From positions 62,001 through 126,000 of the forward strand of contig JAPPII010000013.1 in NCBI GenBank assembly GCA_028820845.1: 64,000 nt of DNA, given 5' to 3'. The translations under genes and the position numbers were made by a program. The notes below the pieces were generated by a model that saw only the letters and a list, made by a program, of their open reading frames with translations, did not search any database and had not been told where the DNA came from. Source of the stretch: Candidatus Poribacteria bacterium (lineage in GTDB: Bacteria > Poribacteria > WGA-4E > WGA-3G). Positions 55,275-63,887 of this stretch are shown here, piece by piece; position 1 is the first letter of the stretch; the number at the start of each line of letters is the position of its first letter.

Positions 55275-55323
55275 GGAAGAATGGAAGAATGGAAGAATGG
55301 GCATACCAACCTCCCATTCTTCC
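55275..55323. repeat. Tandem GGAAGAAT units ending in a hairpin
   Basis: Three ggaagaat units (from 55275) run into ggaagaatggg (55291-55301), which pairs perfectly with cccattcttcc (55313-55323) over an 11-base loop, in the gap between coxA and ctaA. Confidence 0.6.
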
Positions 55324-55371
55324 GACCTTCCAACCAAGAATCTTCCATTTTTTGTTTTCTGGGAATATGGC

Positions 55372-56307
55372 ATGGAGCAACACGTGAGCTATAGTCCGTG
55401 GCTACACAGATTGGCACGCCTCACCGCAGGCGCGACGTTCTTACTGATTGTTATCGGCGGGATCGTTACAAGCACCGACTCTGGATTGGCTGTACCCGAT
55501 TGGCCAACAACCTTCGGGTACAATATGTTCCTCTATCCGTTGTCGGAAATGGTAGGCGGCATTCTGTATGAACATAGCCATCGCCTCATGGGATCCCTCG
55601 TTGGGATATTAACTGTTGGGTTGTTAGTCTTCATATTGGCAAGAGATTCCCGTAAGTGGCTGAAATGGCTCGGACTCATTGCACTCATCGCCGTCGTTGT
55701 ACAAGGCGTTCTCGGTGGACTTCGAGTCACGCAGATTAATCGCAACTTCGCAATCGTACACGCCTGTCTCGCACAAGCGTTTTTCGCGCTCCTCTGTGGG
55801 ATTGCGTGGTTCACTTCTCGCGACTGGTGGCAAGAGAAGCCTGCAGCCCCAATCGTTGCAGCACAGAAATTGAGACGGTTAAGCCTGATTACGACATGCC
55901 TCATCTATGTGCAACTCATCTTTGGAGCGGTTTTACGACATACCGGAAGCAGACTTGATATGCATCTACTTTTTGCCTTCTTGGTCACACTACATATCTT
56001 CTTGTTGGCGAGGCGTATCCTTGGCACAAATGATGAGACACAGAAGAGTGCTGCATCAATGGTATTCGGACTACTCGGACTGCTGGCGGTCCAGTTGATG
56101 CTCGGCACTGGGGCGTTCTTCGCGAAACTTACGGCTTTGGGAGAAACGTTCGCAACTGGGCTCACGGTGACAATCACGACCGCGCACGTCGCAGTCGGTG
56201 CCCTTATGTTAGTGAGTAGTTTTGTCTTGACCCTGAAGATTTACAGATTCACCGAGGCCTCAGTAGCTGTCAGGGCACCCGCGAGTAATGCACTGCTTAC
56301 AGAGTAA
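55372..56307 (+). CDS. ctaA: Heme A synthase (COX15/CtaA family)
   Basis: Start at ATG 55372 (MEQHVSYSPWLHR, 311 residues); an upstream ATG at 55297 lies within the repeat and is unlikely. Eight helices, with the conserved GGIVTSTDSGLAVPDWP motif and the heme-ligand His pairs in EHSHRLMGS and IVHAC, repeated in the second half (MHLLFAF, TTAHVAVG). It oxidises heme O to heme A for the oxidase. Located directly after coxA. Confidence 0.94.
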   Translation: MEQHVSYSPWLHRLARLTAGATFLLIVIGGIVTSTDSGLAVPDWPTTFGYNMFLYPLSEMVGGILYEHSHRLMGSLVGILTVGLLVFILARDSRKWLKWLGLIALIAVVVQGVLGGLRVTQINRNFAIVHACLAQAFFALLCGIAWFTSRDWWQEKPAAPIVAAQKLRRLSLITTCLIYVQLIFGAVLRHTGSRLDMHLLFAFLVTLHIFLLARRILGTNDETQKSAASMVFGLLGLLAVQLMLGTGAFFAKLTALGETFATGLTVTITTAHVAVGALMLVSSFVLTLKIYRFTEASVAVRAPASNALLTE

Positions 56308-56315
56308 GTCTGTTT

Positions 56316-56378
56316 GTAGTAGTGCGATTCATCGCACGTTCTGAAGGGCATACAAGGGGCAATCAATTGCCCCACTAC
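56316..56378. repeat. Compound hairpin repeat
   Basis: gtgcgattcatcgcac (56322-56337) and ggggcaatcaattgcccc (56356-56373) are two perfect hairpins; gtagtg (56319-56324) is inverse to cactac (56373-56378), so the whole can fold as one branched unit between ctaA and ctaB. Confidence 0.55.
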
Positions 56379-56446
56379 GAACCAATGAATTTGAAATATG
56401 GGAAACTGAATAGCCCTAATAGTGACCAGATTTAATAGTTTAAAAC

Positions 56447-57370
56447 ATGCGTTCAACAACAGCGACATTACCAGAGAGTAGTAATACAGCAAATCCATCG
56501 TCCAAGCATGCAACTTTTGTGCAGCGCATCGCCGATGTGATTGAACTCAGCAAACCGCGACTGGTCGTGATGATACTCATTACCACCGCTGCAGGTTTCT
56601 ATCTCGGTGCACGGACTTTCGAGTGGCTTCGGTGCTTGCATACGCTGATCGGTGCAGGATTAACAGCAGCGGGGGTCTTAGGGCTTAACCAATACCTTGA
56701 ACGCGATGCGGACGCACTGATGGAACGGACACAGGAAAGACCAATCCCTGATGGTAGGATGGGTCCGTTGACAGCACTGCTTATTGGGGCTGTTTTTACG
56801 GGTAGCGGGATGCTTTATCTGACGTTTATTGTCAACGTCCTGAGCGGCTTTGTTATCTCGCTGATAGTTGTGAGTTACCTGTTTCTCTATACGCCGCTTA
56901 AACGGAAGACCTCGTTGTGTACGCTCATTGGTGCAGTGCCGGGCGCGCTTCCGCCTGTGGTCGGTTGGGTCGCGGCACGTGGTTCGTTGACAGGTGAAGC
57001 GTGGGTGCTCTTTACGATACTCTTTTTGTGGCAACTACCACACTCGCTCGCAATCGCTTATATCTATCGTGAGGATTACGCAAAAGCCGGATTCCGTCTA
57101 TTACCGGTCATTCATCCCGATGGCGCGAGTACGTGTCGTCAAATTGTGGTGAATTGCGTCGCACTCCTCGGCATAGGTTTATTACCGACGTCGTACGGTG
57201 TTGCTGGTAGCATCTATTTCTTTACGGCACTGGTATCTGGATTGGCGTTTCTGGGAGTTGGTATCTATTTGTCGCGTACACGCTCGGTGAAAGCCGCACG
57301 TTATGTGTTGTACGCCTCACTGCTCTATCTGCCGGTGGTATTTATCACGATGGCATTGGATAAAATTTAG
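56447..57370 (+). CDS. ctaB: Protoheme IX farnesyltransferase (heme O synthase)
   Basis: A 307-residue UbiA-family prenyltransferase with nine helices. The first Asp-rich motif is NQYLERDADALMERTQERP, followed by RPIP; the second is the YIYREDYAKAGFRLLPV region. It adds farnesyl to heme B to give heme O, the substrate of CtaA. It forms part of the oxidase operon between ctaA and coxC. Confidence 0.96.
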   Translation: MRSTTATLPESSNTANPSSKHATFVQRIADVIELSKPRLVVMILITTAAGFYLGARTFEWLRCLHTLIGAGLTAAGVLGLNQYLERDADALMERTQERPIPDGRMGPLTALLIGAVFTGSGMLYLTFIVNVLSGFVISLIVVSYLFLYTPLKRKTSLCTLIGAVPGALPPVVGWVAARGSLTGEAWVLFTILFLWQLPHSLAIAYIYREDYAKAGFRLLPVIHPDGASTCRQIVVNCVALLGIGLLPTSYGVAGSIYFFTALVSGLAFLGVGIYLSRTRSVKAARYVLYASLLYLPVVFITMALDKI

Positions 57371-57383
57371 GAATTGACATAAA

Positions 57384-57638
57384 ATGAACGCGCCAGAGCA
57401 TCGCAAACGAAATCGTCGCCTTGGTATTATTTTATCTCTGCTATTTGTTGCGCTATTTATCATCGCAACGCGGGTAATGATTACGGGTAGCAAAGTACCG
57501 CCTACTGTTGAAGGCGCGATGGAAAGCATTAAAACGCCAGTTCTGGGGATCATTGGGGCGTTTCTTGTTCTCGTGGCGGTCATTGAAATTGTCCTTCGGA
57601 TTGTAAAGAGACGGGTACGTGAAAATGGCGCAGAATAA
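57384..57638 (+). CDS. Small two-helix membrane protein
   Basis: An 84-residue protein with helices at about 12-30 and 50-70 (LGIILSLLFVALFIIA and VLGIIGAFLVLVAVIEIVL). Its last 14 bases overlap the start of the first coxC-like gene. It may be an assembly or structural oxidase subunit. No named family is recognised. Confidence 0.75.
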   Translation: MNAPEHRKRNRRLGIILSLLFVALFIIATRVMITGSKVPPTVEGAMESIKTPVLGIIGAFLVLVAVIEIVLRIVKRRVRENGAE

Positions 57639-58215
57639 CGTTGAAGTTCGTGAACATCCACCCCTAAGCAACGCACGATTAGCCGTTTTAGTCCTACTCG
57701 GTGCAGAGACGATGTTGTTCTCGGGACTCATCGGGGCATTTCTCGTGTTTCGGGTCGGAAATGTTACCTGGCCCCCGCCGTCGCATATCGGGATTGAGCT
57801 CCCACGCGTCATAACCGGCATCAATACTGCATTGCTGCTATTGAGTGCTTACACAATGTTCCAAGCGCATCGTGCGATTCAGCGGGATCAGGTGAAGCAG
57901 CTTCGGCGTTGGCTTCTCATCACAGGTGTGTTGGGAGTCCTATTTCTCGGTGTACAGGGCAGTGAATGGGTGCAACTCATTCGGAATGGGCTTACGCTCC
58001 AATCGGGTGTATACGGCGGTATTTTTTATGTACTCATTGGATGCCATGCACTTCATGTGCTAACGGCTGTTATATGGCTACTGGTCGTTTACGGTATGGC
58101 GGTCGCAGGGCGTTTCTCTGCCGAACGTTACGTCGGCGTTGATACCTGCACCATCTATTGGATTTTTGTTGTCGCGCTCTGGCCGATTCTTTACGTGTTA
58201 GTATATCTCTTATAG
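57625..58215 (+). CDS. Cytochrome c oxidase subunit III-like protein 1
   Basis: Starts at ATG 57625 (196 residues) inside the end of the previous gene. Five helices with subunit III marks: LLGAETMLFSGLIGAFLVFR, FLGVQGSEWVQL and GCHALHVL, then the closing TIYWIFVVALWPILYVLVYLL. It is short like the five-helix bacterial form. A second coxC-like gene lies 345 bases downstream, so the oxidase may have alternative or duplicate subunit III. Confidence 0.9.
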   Translation: MAQNNVEVREHPPLSNARLAVLVLLGAETMLFSGLIGAFLVFRVGNVTWPPPSHIGIELPRVITGINTALLLLSAYTMFQAHRAIQRDQVKQLRRWLLITGVLGVLFLGVQGSEWVQLIRNGLTLQSGVYGGIFYVLIGCHALHVLTAVIWLLVVYGMAVAGRFSAERYVGVDTCTIYWIFVVALWPILYVLVYLL

Positions 58216-58238
58216 AGGTCGTGAAAGGAAGACTAAAA

Positions 58239-58508
58239 ATGAAAAGGTTTTTTCTATGGACTTCCATCTTGATACTCGTCATGCTCATAGTCCCGACATA
58301 TCTTGAGGCATGTCCGGGCTGTAAAAATCTTGACGATCCTATTAATAAAGGTTTTAATTGGAGCATTCTTTTCATGATGGCGATGCCGTTTACGGTTTTC
58401 GGGCTCGTCGGCGGCACGATTTTCTTACATTGGAATGGTTATAAGTTATCGGTCATCGGTAGTGGGTTAAAGAAAAGTATGCTACGCATCAGAAATCTCC
58501 TTAACTAA
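58239..58508 (+). CDS. Small exported or membrane protein with CPGC motif
   Basis: Start at ATG 58239 (89 residues) after gaaag. A signal-like helix (FFLWTSILILVMLIVPTYL) is followed by ACPGCKN and a second helix (ILFMMAMPFTVFGLVGGTIFL). The CPGC pair could bind copper or act in redox. It lies between the two coxC-like genes; a role in oxidase assembly is a guess from position. Confidence 0.7.
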   Translation: MKRFFLWTSILILVMLIVPTYLEACPGCKNLDDPINKGFNWSILFMMAMPFTVFGLVGGTIFLHWNGYKLSVIGSGLKKSMLRIRNLLN

Positions 58509-58545
58509 CAACTAACAACCGACAACTGACAACTAATAATGAATA
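58509..58545. repeat. Short intergenic repeat (CAACTAACAACC type)
   Basis: Tandem aactaacaactaacaaccgacaactgacaacta units, one arm of the repeat family seen at other gaps, just before the AAAGGAG of the next gene. Confidence 0.45.
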
Positions 58546-58560
58546 AAGGAGTTAAATATA

Positions 58561-59211
58561 GTGGAACACGCTACCACTTTAGATCACACTGAAGACATAT
58601 ACGAACCTTCGCTTACGCCGGACAGTCTTGGCAAACTCGGCATGTGGGTCTTCCTCGTCGGGGATACCATGTCCTTTGGTGCCTTGCTGGCGGCTTATGC
58701 GGCGGTTCGGGCAGGTGCCGGTATCGTCGGTTGGGTCCCACCCGACGAGATCCTCGGCATTAACCTGACCGCGTTTATGACATTCCTGCTGATATGCAGC
58801 AGTGTCACTATGGTGAAGGCATTGGAGTCTATTCAGAACGGCAATGTTGGAAGGATGTGCGATTTTCTGGGGTTGACAATTTTAGGTGGATTCATCTTTC
58901 TCGGACTACAGGCTTATGAATGGTACCATCTGATTCACCATGGGTTGACGCTTACCGGTATTCCTGACCACGGGTTGTCAGGTGCAGCGATTAGCGGCTC
59001 AACGCTGTTTGGTCCAACTTTCTACGCCATCACGGGATTCCACGGATTGCACGTAACAGGCGGGGTCATTTATCTGATCGTTATATTGAGAAATGGGTGG
59101 TCAGGTCGGTATACGGCTGAGTTTAACCATGAAGTGGAAATTGTCGGGCTTTATTGGCACTTCGTCGATCTTATCTGGATTATGGTCTTCACCTTCATCT
59201 ATCTATTGTAA
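58561..59211 (+). CDS. coxC: Cytochrome c oxidase subunit III
   Basis: A 216-residue protein from GTG (MEHATTLDHTEDIYEP). Five to seven helices with KLGMWVFLVGDTMSFGALLAAY, FIFLGLQAYEWYHLIHHGLT, the TFYAITGFHGLHVTGGVIYL motif and the closing YWHFVDLIWIMVFTFIYLL. These are standard coxC motifs. It is more canonical than the copy at 57625. It is followed by a subunit IV gene 14 bases later. Confidence 0.94.
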   Translation: MEHATTLDHTEDIYEPSLTPDSLGKLGMWVFLVGDTMSFGALLAAYAAVRAGAGIVGWVPPDEILGINLTAFMTFLLICSSVTMVKALESIQNGNVGRMCDFLGLTILGGFIFLGLQAYEWYHLIHHGLTLTGIPDHGLSGAAISGSTLFGPTFYAITGFHGLHVTGGVIYLIVILRNGWSGRYTAEFNHEVEIVGLYWHFVDLIWIMVFTFIYLL

Positions 59212-59225
59212 GAGGAGGAATAAAA

Positions 59226-59561
59226 ATGGCACAGAATGGACACAAAGAGCATCCAAAATACTTTAAAATTTTCTGGTGGCTTCTTGCACTCACCATTATT
59301 GAGGTGGCTGTGGCGATACCGGAATACTCGATTGTGCTGAAGGCTATTCTGCTCATCGGGTTGGCGAGTTCTAAAGCCGCTTTGGTCGCTATCTATTTCA
59401 TGCATCTGAAGTTTGAGCGGAAAACTTTGGCAGCTATCGTGATAACGCCGTTCCTTATTTGCGTTTTTCTTGTCATCATGCTGATGCCTGACCTTACCGC
59501 AGGGGACAGGCTCGACGGAATAGAAATACCCACAGAAGTCGTTGATACATCAGCGCACTAA
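59226..59561 (+). CDS. Cytochrome c oxidase subunit IV (COX4_pro family)
   Basis: The ATG at 59226 follows AGGAGG; 111 residues. Three helices with the KAILLIGLASSKAALVAIYFMHL motif of bacterial subunit IV. It closes the set of core oxidase subunits. No active-site residues are expected. Confidence 0.9.
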   Translation: MAQNGHKEHPKYFKIFWWLLALTIIEVAVAIPEYSIVLKAILLIGLASSKAALVAIYFMHLKFERKTLAAIVITPFLICVFLVIMLMPDLTAGDRLDGIEIPTEVVDTSAH

Positions 59562-59582
59562 CAGACTGGTTGGGCTCCGAAT

Positions 59583-60224
59583 ATGGAAACACAAACCGGT
59601 AATGCCAGTAGAATTGAACGCCGACTCGACAAAAGCACCTTAATATGGGTAGCGTTGGGTGTTATCATTCTCGGTATTGCAGGTGCCACTCTGTGGTCAG
59701 CCTATGACACCAAACCGGAGACGACGACGGTAGCGAAAGAGACTGCTGTCAGTGTTCCTGACTTTAGTTTAACCAATCAGCAGGGAAAGCCGTTAGCGTT
59801 ATCGGATATGGTGGGCAAAATTTGGGTGGCAGACTTTATCTTCACTAACTGTCCAACGATTTGCCCCGCAATGACCTCGGAAATGGCGCGCCTCCAATCC
59901 GAATTCGTCGCAGACCCGGTCTATTTCGTTTCCTTCTCCGTCGATCCTGAACGGGATACCTCAGAAGTTCTCTCTCGCTATGCGAAAGAATACGGTGCGG
60001 ATGACAGACGCTGGTACTTTCTCACTGGCAAGAAGGAAGGTATTTACGAATTAGCGAAAGACGGTTTTAGTTTAGCCGCCGGACACAAAGGAAGTGAAAT
60101 CCTTCATAGTACACGGTTTGTTCTTGTAGCATCGGACGGGCAGATCTATGATCACTATGACAGTCGGAGTAAACCGGCGATGTTACGCCTCCGGCGCGAC
60201 ATTAAAACACTCCTACAGAAGTGA
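59583..60224 (+). CDS. SCO1/SenC family copper chaperone
   Basis: A 213-residue protein with one N-terminal helix (LIWVALGVIILGIAGATLWS) and a thioredoxin-like domain. Copper ligands are Cys90 and Cys94 in TNCPTICPAM and His175 in ILHSTRF. It delivers copper to the CuA site of subunit II. It overlaps the next gene by 4 bases (ATGA). Confidence 0.94.
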   Translation: METQTGNASRIERRLDKSTLIWVALGVIILGIAGATLWSAYDTKPETTTVAKETAVSVPDFSLTNQQGKPLALSDMVGKIWVADFIFTNCPTICPAMTSEMARLQSEFVADPVYFVSFSVDPERDTSEVLSRYAKEYGADDRRWYFLTGKKEGIYELAKDGFSLAAGHKGSEILHSTRFVLVASDGQIYDHYDSRSKPAMLRLRRDIKTLLQK

Positions 60225-60493
60225 TGGATGTGAACCTCTTAATCTCTGTTGCCGCTTTTCTTGTTCACTTTCCGTTCGGATTTTTTCGCGTCCGTTTTAA
60301 GAGATTAAGCCGTCCTTGGAGTCGGTGTCTTTACATTCCGATCGTCATTAACATCGTCGCCCGCCGTTTTGTCCTCGATTGGGAGTGGCAGACGGCAATG
60401 GTTTATTTATGGCCCGCAACACTGATTGCTCATATACTTGGTGGTTTTCTGGGGACCCGCTACAAACCGCGTGAACAGAGCGAGGCAGATTGA
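60221..60493 (+). CDS. Small membrane protein
   Basis: A 90-residue protein overlapping sco by ATGA, so translation is coupled. It has two or three hydrophobic segments (LLISVAAFLVHFPFGFFRVRF, IPIVINIVARR, LWPATLIAHILGGFLG) and a basic loop. No family is recognised. Linkage suggests oxidase assembly. Confidence 0.7.
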   Translation: MMDVNLLISVAAFLVHFPFGFFRVRFKRLSRPWSRCLYIPIVINIVARRFVLDWEWQTAMVYLWPATLIAHILGGFLGTRYKPREQSEAD

Positions 60494-60530
60494 GTTCCTT
60501 TCTTCTAAAAAATAAAAAATGAGGAAAAAC

Positions 60531-62441
60531 ATGATAAAAAAAATCTACGTACCCGTTGACAATTCGGACTACTCGGATGCCAGTATCGCCTTAGCGGTAG
60601 CGTTCGCGAAGAAGTTCGGATCTCAATTGGTGGGGTCGCATGTCTACGCCGCAAAGATGCACGATGTCCGCTTTAAACAGATGGAGTACACCCTTCCAGA
60701 GGAGTACCAAGACGAAGTTGAACTCGAAAAACAACGCCGAATTCACGATACGCTCATTACCATGGGGTTACAACTCATCTCCGATTCCTATCTGGAGGTT
60801 ATGAAGCAGAAGTGCATCGAACTTGACATCCCATTTGAAGCGAAAATGCCCGAAGGCAAGCACTACATCAAACTCGTTGAGGACATCAAGGCGAGCGACT
60901 ACGATCTCGTAATTATGGGCGCGCTCGGTATGGGTGCCGTCAAGGATAGTCTCATCGGCGGGGTCTGTGAGCGCGTTGTCCGCCGTATTAATACCGACAC
61001 ACTCGTTGTTCGAGACCTTGACCCCATTGAAGCACATGAGGGAAATATCCTCGTCGGTATTGATGGAAGTCCGGAGTCTTTCTCAGGCTTGAAAACCGCT
61101 ATCCAACTCGGACAGAAATTCAACAAACAGGTCGAAGCCGTTGGGGTCTACGATCCCTATCTTCACTATATCGTTTTCAATTCCGTCGTCAATGTGCTAA
61201 CAGAACGTGCCGCACGGACTTTCAGATTTAAGGAACAGGAGCAGCTTCACGAAGAGGTTATTGATACCGGATTGGCAAAAATCTATCAGTCGCATCTTGA
61301 GGTTGCTCGCTCTATCGCAAAAGAAGAACACGGCTACAATCTAAAAATTACGCTGCTCGATGGGAAAGGCTACGAAAAGATTTTACAATACACCCGAAAG
61401 ACAAATCCGTGGCTTCTGGTTTTAGGCAGAATCGGAGTTCACTGTGAAGAGGATGCGGACATCGGTAGCACCGCTGAGAACCTCTTACGCCTGGCACCTT
61501 GTAATGTGCTTTTAGTCAGTCAACGTTATTTCCCACAGATTGATGTGAAAGCAGAGGAAATACTCGTCTGGACGCAGGAAGCGTTGGATAGAATGGAGAA
61601 AGCCCCGCCTCTCGTGCGAGGTATCGCGAAGACCGCTGTTCATCGGTTTGCCATCGAACGCGGGCATTCGGTCATCACCGAAAGCGTCATTGACAAGGCG
61701 ATGGAGGCAATTATGCCACAGCGTGCCTCTGAGAGACTGACACGCGTCGCAAAGGAAATCGCCGAGCAGAAAGTCTTGGAATCCGAGGCCGTGCAGACGT
61801 ACATTTGTGGCGAATGCGGCTACGCTGCCCACAACCAACAACCCGTCCAGTGTCCCGTCTGTAGTGCTGCGCCAGAACGGTTCCAGATGGTGGATAAAGG
61901 TTCACTCCAAAATATCGCTGTGGATGAAGGTGGTGCTGCGGAAGAGGAAACATTTGATGGTGTGCGGCTCCAGTGGTCAGAACAAGCGAAAAAAGCACTT
62001 CGTCGTGTACCCCGCGGCTATATGCGCCGAAACGTCAAAGCGCGAATCGAGAAGTCGGCACGTTCCCAAAAGATTGGGACGATTACCAACGCCTTTGCAA
62101 CCGAGATCATTAACGACAGTATGGGTGAAGCCGCAGCTGTGCGTGAGGATGCCCCTGAACTCAGGGCCGTGCAGTCACAGACAGCAGACTCCCAGAACGC
62201 TGCTGAGGTCGGACAAAGTTTTAAGAGTCCAGTGCAATGGACTCAAGAAGCCATTGAACGTTTGAACTTAGTACCTGCTGGATTCATGCGGAATATCACC
62301 CAGACGCGCATTGAACAGCGAGCACAAGAGAACAATGTCACCGAAGTTACGCTTGATTTCGCCGCTCACGTCATTGAGGACGGCAGAAGTCTGGCAAATG
62401 AAGTCCTTGGGCAGTACTATCAGCAATCAAATCAGGATTGA
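60531..62441 (+). CDS. Tandem UspA protein fused to rubredoxin-like and three PCP_red-like domains
   Basis: Start at ATG 60531 (MIKKIYVPVDNSDYSD, 636 residues); GAGG 6 bases upstream supports it over 60519. Two universal stress domains (about 1-165 and 170-335) each have the nucleotide-binding GxxG-type loop (GALGMGAVKDSLIGG; GRIGVHCEEDADIGS). Then a PCP_red-like helical domain (LVWTQEALDRMEKAPP, from about 343), a rubredoxin-like knuckle pair (CGECGYAA and CPVCSAAP, about 425-445), and two more PCP_red-like units (QWSEQAKKALRRVPRG at 480; QWTQEAIERLNLVPAG at 568). PCP_red is the small C-terminal domain of protochlorophyllide-reductase-type proteins. The fusion at the end of the oxidase operon suggests stress or redox sensing. 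Confidence 0.85.
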   Translation: MIKKIYVPVDNSDYSDASIALAVAFAKKFGSQLVGSHVYAAKMHDVRFKQMEYTLPEEYQDEVELEKQRRIHDTLITMGLQLISDSYLEVMKQKCIELDIPFEAKMPEGKHYIKLVEDIKASDYDLVIMGALGMGAVKDSLIGGVCERVVRRINTDTLVVRDLDPIEAHEGNILVGIDGSPESFSGLKTAIQLGQKFNKQVEAVGVYDPYLHYIVFNSVVNVLTERAARTFRFKEQEQLHEEVIDTGLAKIYQSHLEVARSIAKEEHGYNLKITLLDGKGYEKILQYTRKTNPWLLVLGRIGVHCEEDADIGSTAENLLRLAPCNVLLVSQRYFPQIDVKAEEILVWTQEALDRMEKAPPLVRGIAKTAVHRFAIERGHSVITESVIDKAMEAIMPQRASERLTRVAKEIAEQKVLESEAVQTYICGECGYAAHNQQPVQCPVCSAAPERFQMVDKGSLQNIAVDEGGAAEEETFDGVRLQWSEQAKKALRRVPRGYMRRNVKARIEKSARSQKIGTITNAFATEIINDSMGEAAAVREDAPELRAVQSQTADSQNAAEVGQSFKSPVQWTQEAIERLNLVPAGFMRNITQTRIEQRAQENNVTEVTLDFAAHVIEDGRSLANEVLGQYYQQSNQD

Positions 62442-62542
62442 TATCCTCTAAATCATTTGTTAGTCTATATTGAATACTAAACTTTGGACAATTTTTGCAG
62501 ATGTCCCAGATTGTTTGTTAAACAGATCATCTCTTTTGTACC

Positions 62543-62660
62543 ATAGCCTGTTAGGCTGTGGTCCGAGAGGGTGTCCTTGGGTTCTTTTCTTACGGGTTTG
62601 ATTTTTGCGAACAACCTTGCGAAAAAATCAGGAACACGGATGCACAGCCTAATAGGCTAT
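62543..62660. mobile_element. Inverted-repeat element in a gene-free gap
   Basis: atagcctgttaggctgtg (62543-62560) is the inverse of cacagcctaataggctat (62643-62660) with one mismatch, bounding 118 bases. The left 31 bases also occur at 9062. The rest of the gap 62442-62886 shows only short repeats and no gene. Confidence 0.6.
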
Positions 62661-62886
62661 GCTACAAGTGTCCAAACTTTAGTAAATAACGCAGGTTGCC
62701 ACTCTGTAGCATAATCTTCATAGATTGTGCATCTCAGGGCGCAAACTAAAAGTTTACGCTACAAAATGCTTGGATCCTCGGCAGTTTTCAGTGAAAAACG
62801 AAGTGTGCCTGTCTAAATTCTTGTAAGTAGCAACTTGGGTTATAAGTAGTTTTTGTCGATTGATACATCTTTTTTAGGAGATTTAC

Positions 62887-63873
62887 ATGGGATCCCAAGA
62901 TTCTCGTAGTAAGACAGCTGACTTTACGACGGATGTCTTCTTAAATGAACCCCGTCAGATTACAGTTTCAGACACATATCACGCGGATGTGGATGTTGTC
63001 CTCTTTGATGGGGATTGTAACGACCTCCTCAAAAATATTCCATCAAGTTCAGTGGATCTCGTCATCACATCCCCGCCATACAACATAGGAAAAAAATACG
63101 AAAAAAGAACGTCCTTAGCGTTATATCTAAAAGATATGGAACCTATAATTGCGGAAATAGAGCGGGTACTTGCCCTTACTGGAAGTCTCTGTTGGCAAGT
63201 TGGCAATTACGTCCAAAAAGGTGAGGTTTTTCCGCTTGATATTTATTTTTATGAAATTTTTAAACACTTTGACTTAAAATTGCGGAATCGAATTATTTGG
63301 CGATTTAATCACGGTTTACACTGCAAAAAGCGGTTCTCGGGTCGCTATGAGGTCATCTTATGGTTTACCAAAACTGACGAATACATCTTTAATCTTGATC
63401 CAGTGCGAATTCCCGCGAAATACCCCGGCAAACGACACTTCAAAGGTCCAAAACGCGGTCAGCTTTCGGGAAACCCACTTGGGAAGAACCCTTCTGATAT
63501 TTGGGATGTGGTCAAACAGGATTGGGAAGATGAAGTTTGGGATATTCCAAACGTAAAGGCGAACCACCCAGAGAAAACTGAACATCCATGCCAGTTCCCG
63601 GTTGAATTAGTCCAGCGGTGTGTTTTAGCACTTACACAGCCAAAAGGTGTTGTTTTAGATCCGTATTGTGGTGTCGGATCGACGGTCATCGGAGCCTTAC
63701 AACATAACAGAAGGGCGATTGCTGCTGAACAGGATTCGACCTATGTGGCTATTACTCGTGAGAGAATACAAAAGTTTACCCAAGGCACATTACCGCTCCG
63801 TCCGTTAGGAAAGCCCATTCACCAGCCAACAGGAAAAGAACGTGTCGCACAGTTGCCTTTAGATTGGAAATAG
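62887..63873 (+). CDS. Beta-class site-specific DNA methyltransferase (N4-cytosine or N6-adenine)
   Basis: A 328-residue methylase; AGGAG precedes the ATG. Motif IV is VITSPPYNIG and motif I, later in the chain, VLDPYCGVGSTVIGAL, which is the beta-class order. The TSPPYN form is most common in N4-cytosine enzymes, with N6-adenine also possible. A small ORF begins 14 bases after its stop and resembles the start of BglII/BstYI-type nucleases, so the two may be a type II system recognising a GATC-centred site. That specificity is a guess from the partner. Confidence 0.92.
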   Translation: MGSQDSRSKTADFTTDVFLNEPRQITVSDTYHADVDVVLFDGDCNDLLKNIPSSSVDLVITSPPYNIGKKYEKRTSLALYLKDMEPIIAEIERVLALTGSLCWQVGNYVQKGEVFPLDIYFYEIFKHFDLKLRNRIIWRFNHGLHCKKRFSGRYEVILWFTKTDEYIFNLDPVRIPAKYPGKRHFKGPKRGQLSGNPLGKNPSDIWDVVKQDWEDEVWDIPNVKANHPEKTEHPCQFPVELVQRCVLALTQPKGVVLDPYCGVGSTVIGALQHNRRAIAAEQDSTYVAITRERIQKFTQGTLPLRPLGKPIHQPTGKERVAQLPLDWK

Positions 63874-63887
63874 ATAGCAAGGGCGGA

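Noticed and set aside
31186-58545. Intergenic fold-back repeats as tRNA or small RNA genes
   Set aside because: No tRNA cloverleaf, CCA or conserved RNA motif fits; sequences differ from gap to gap.
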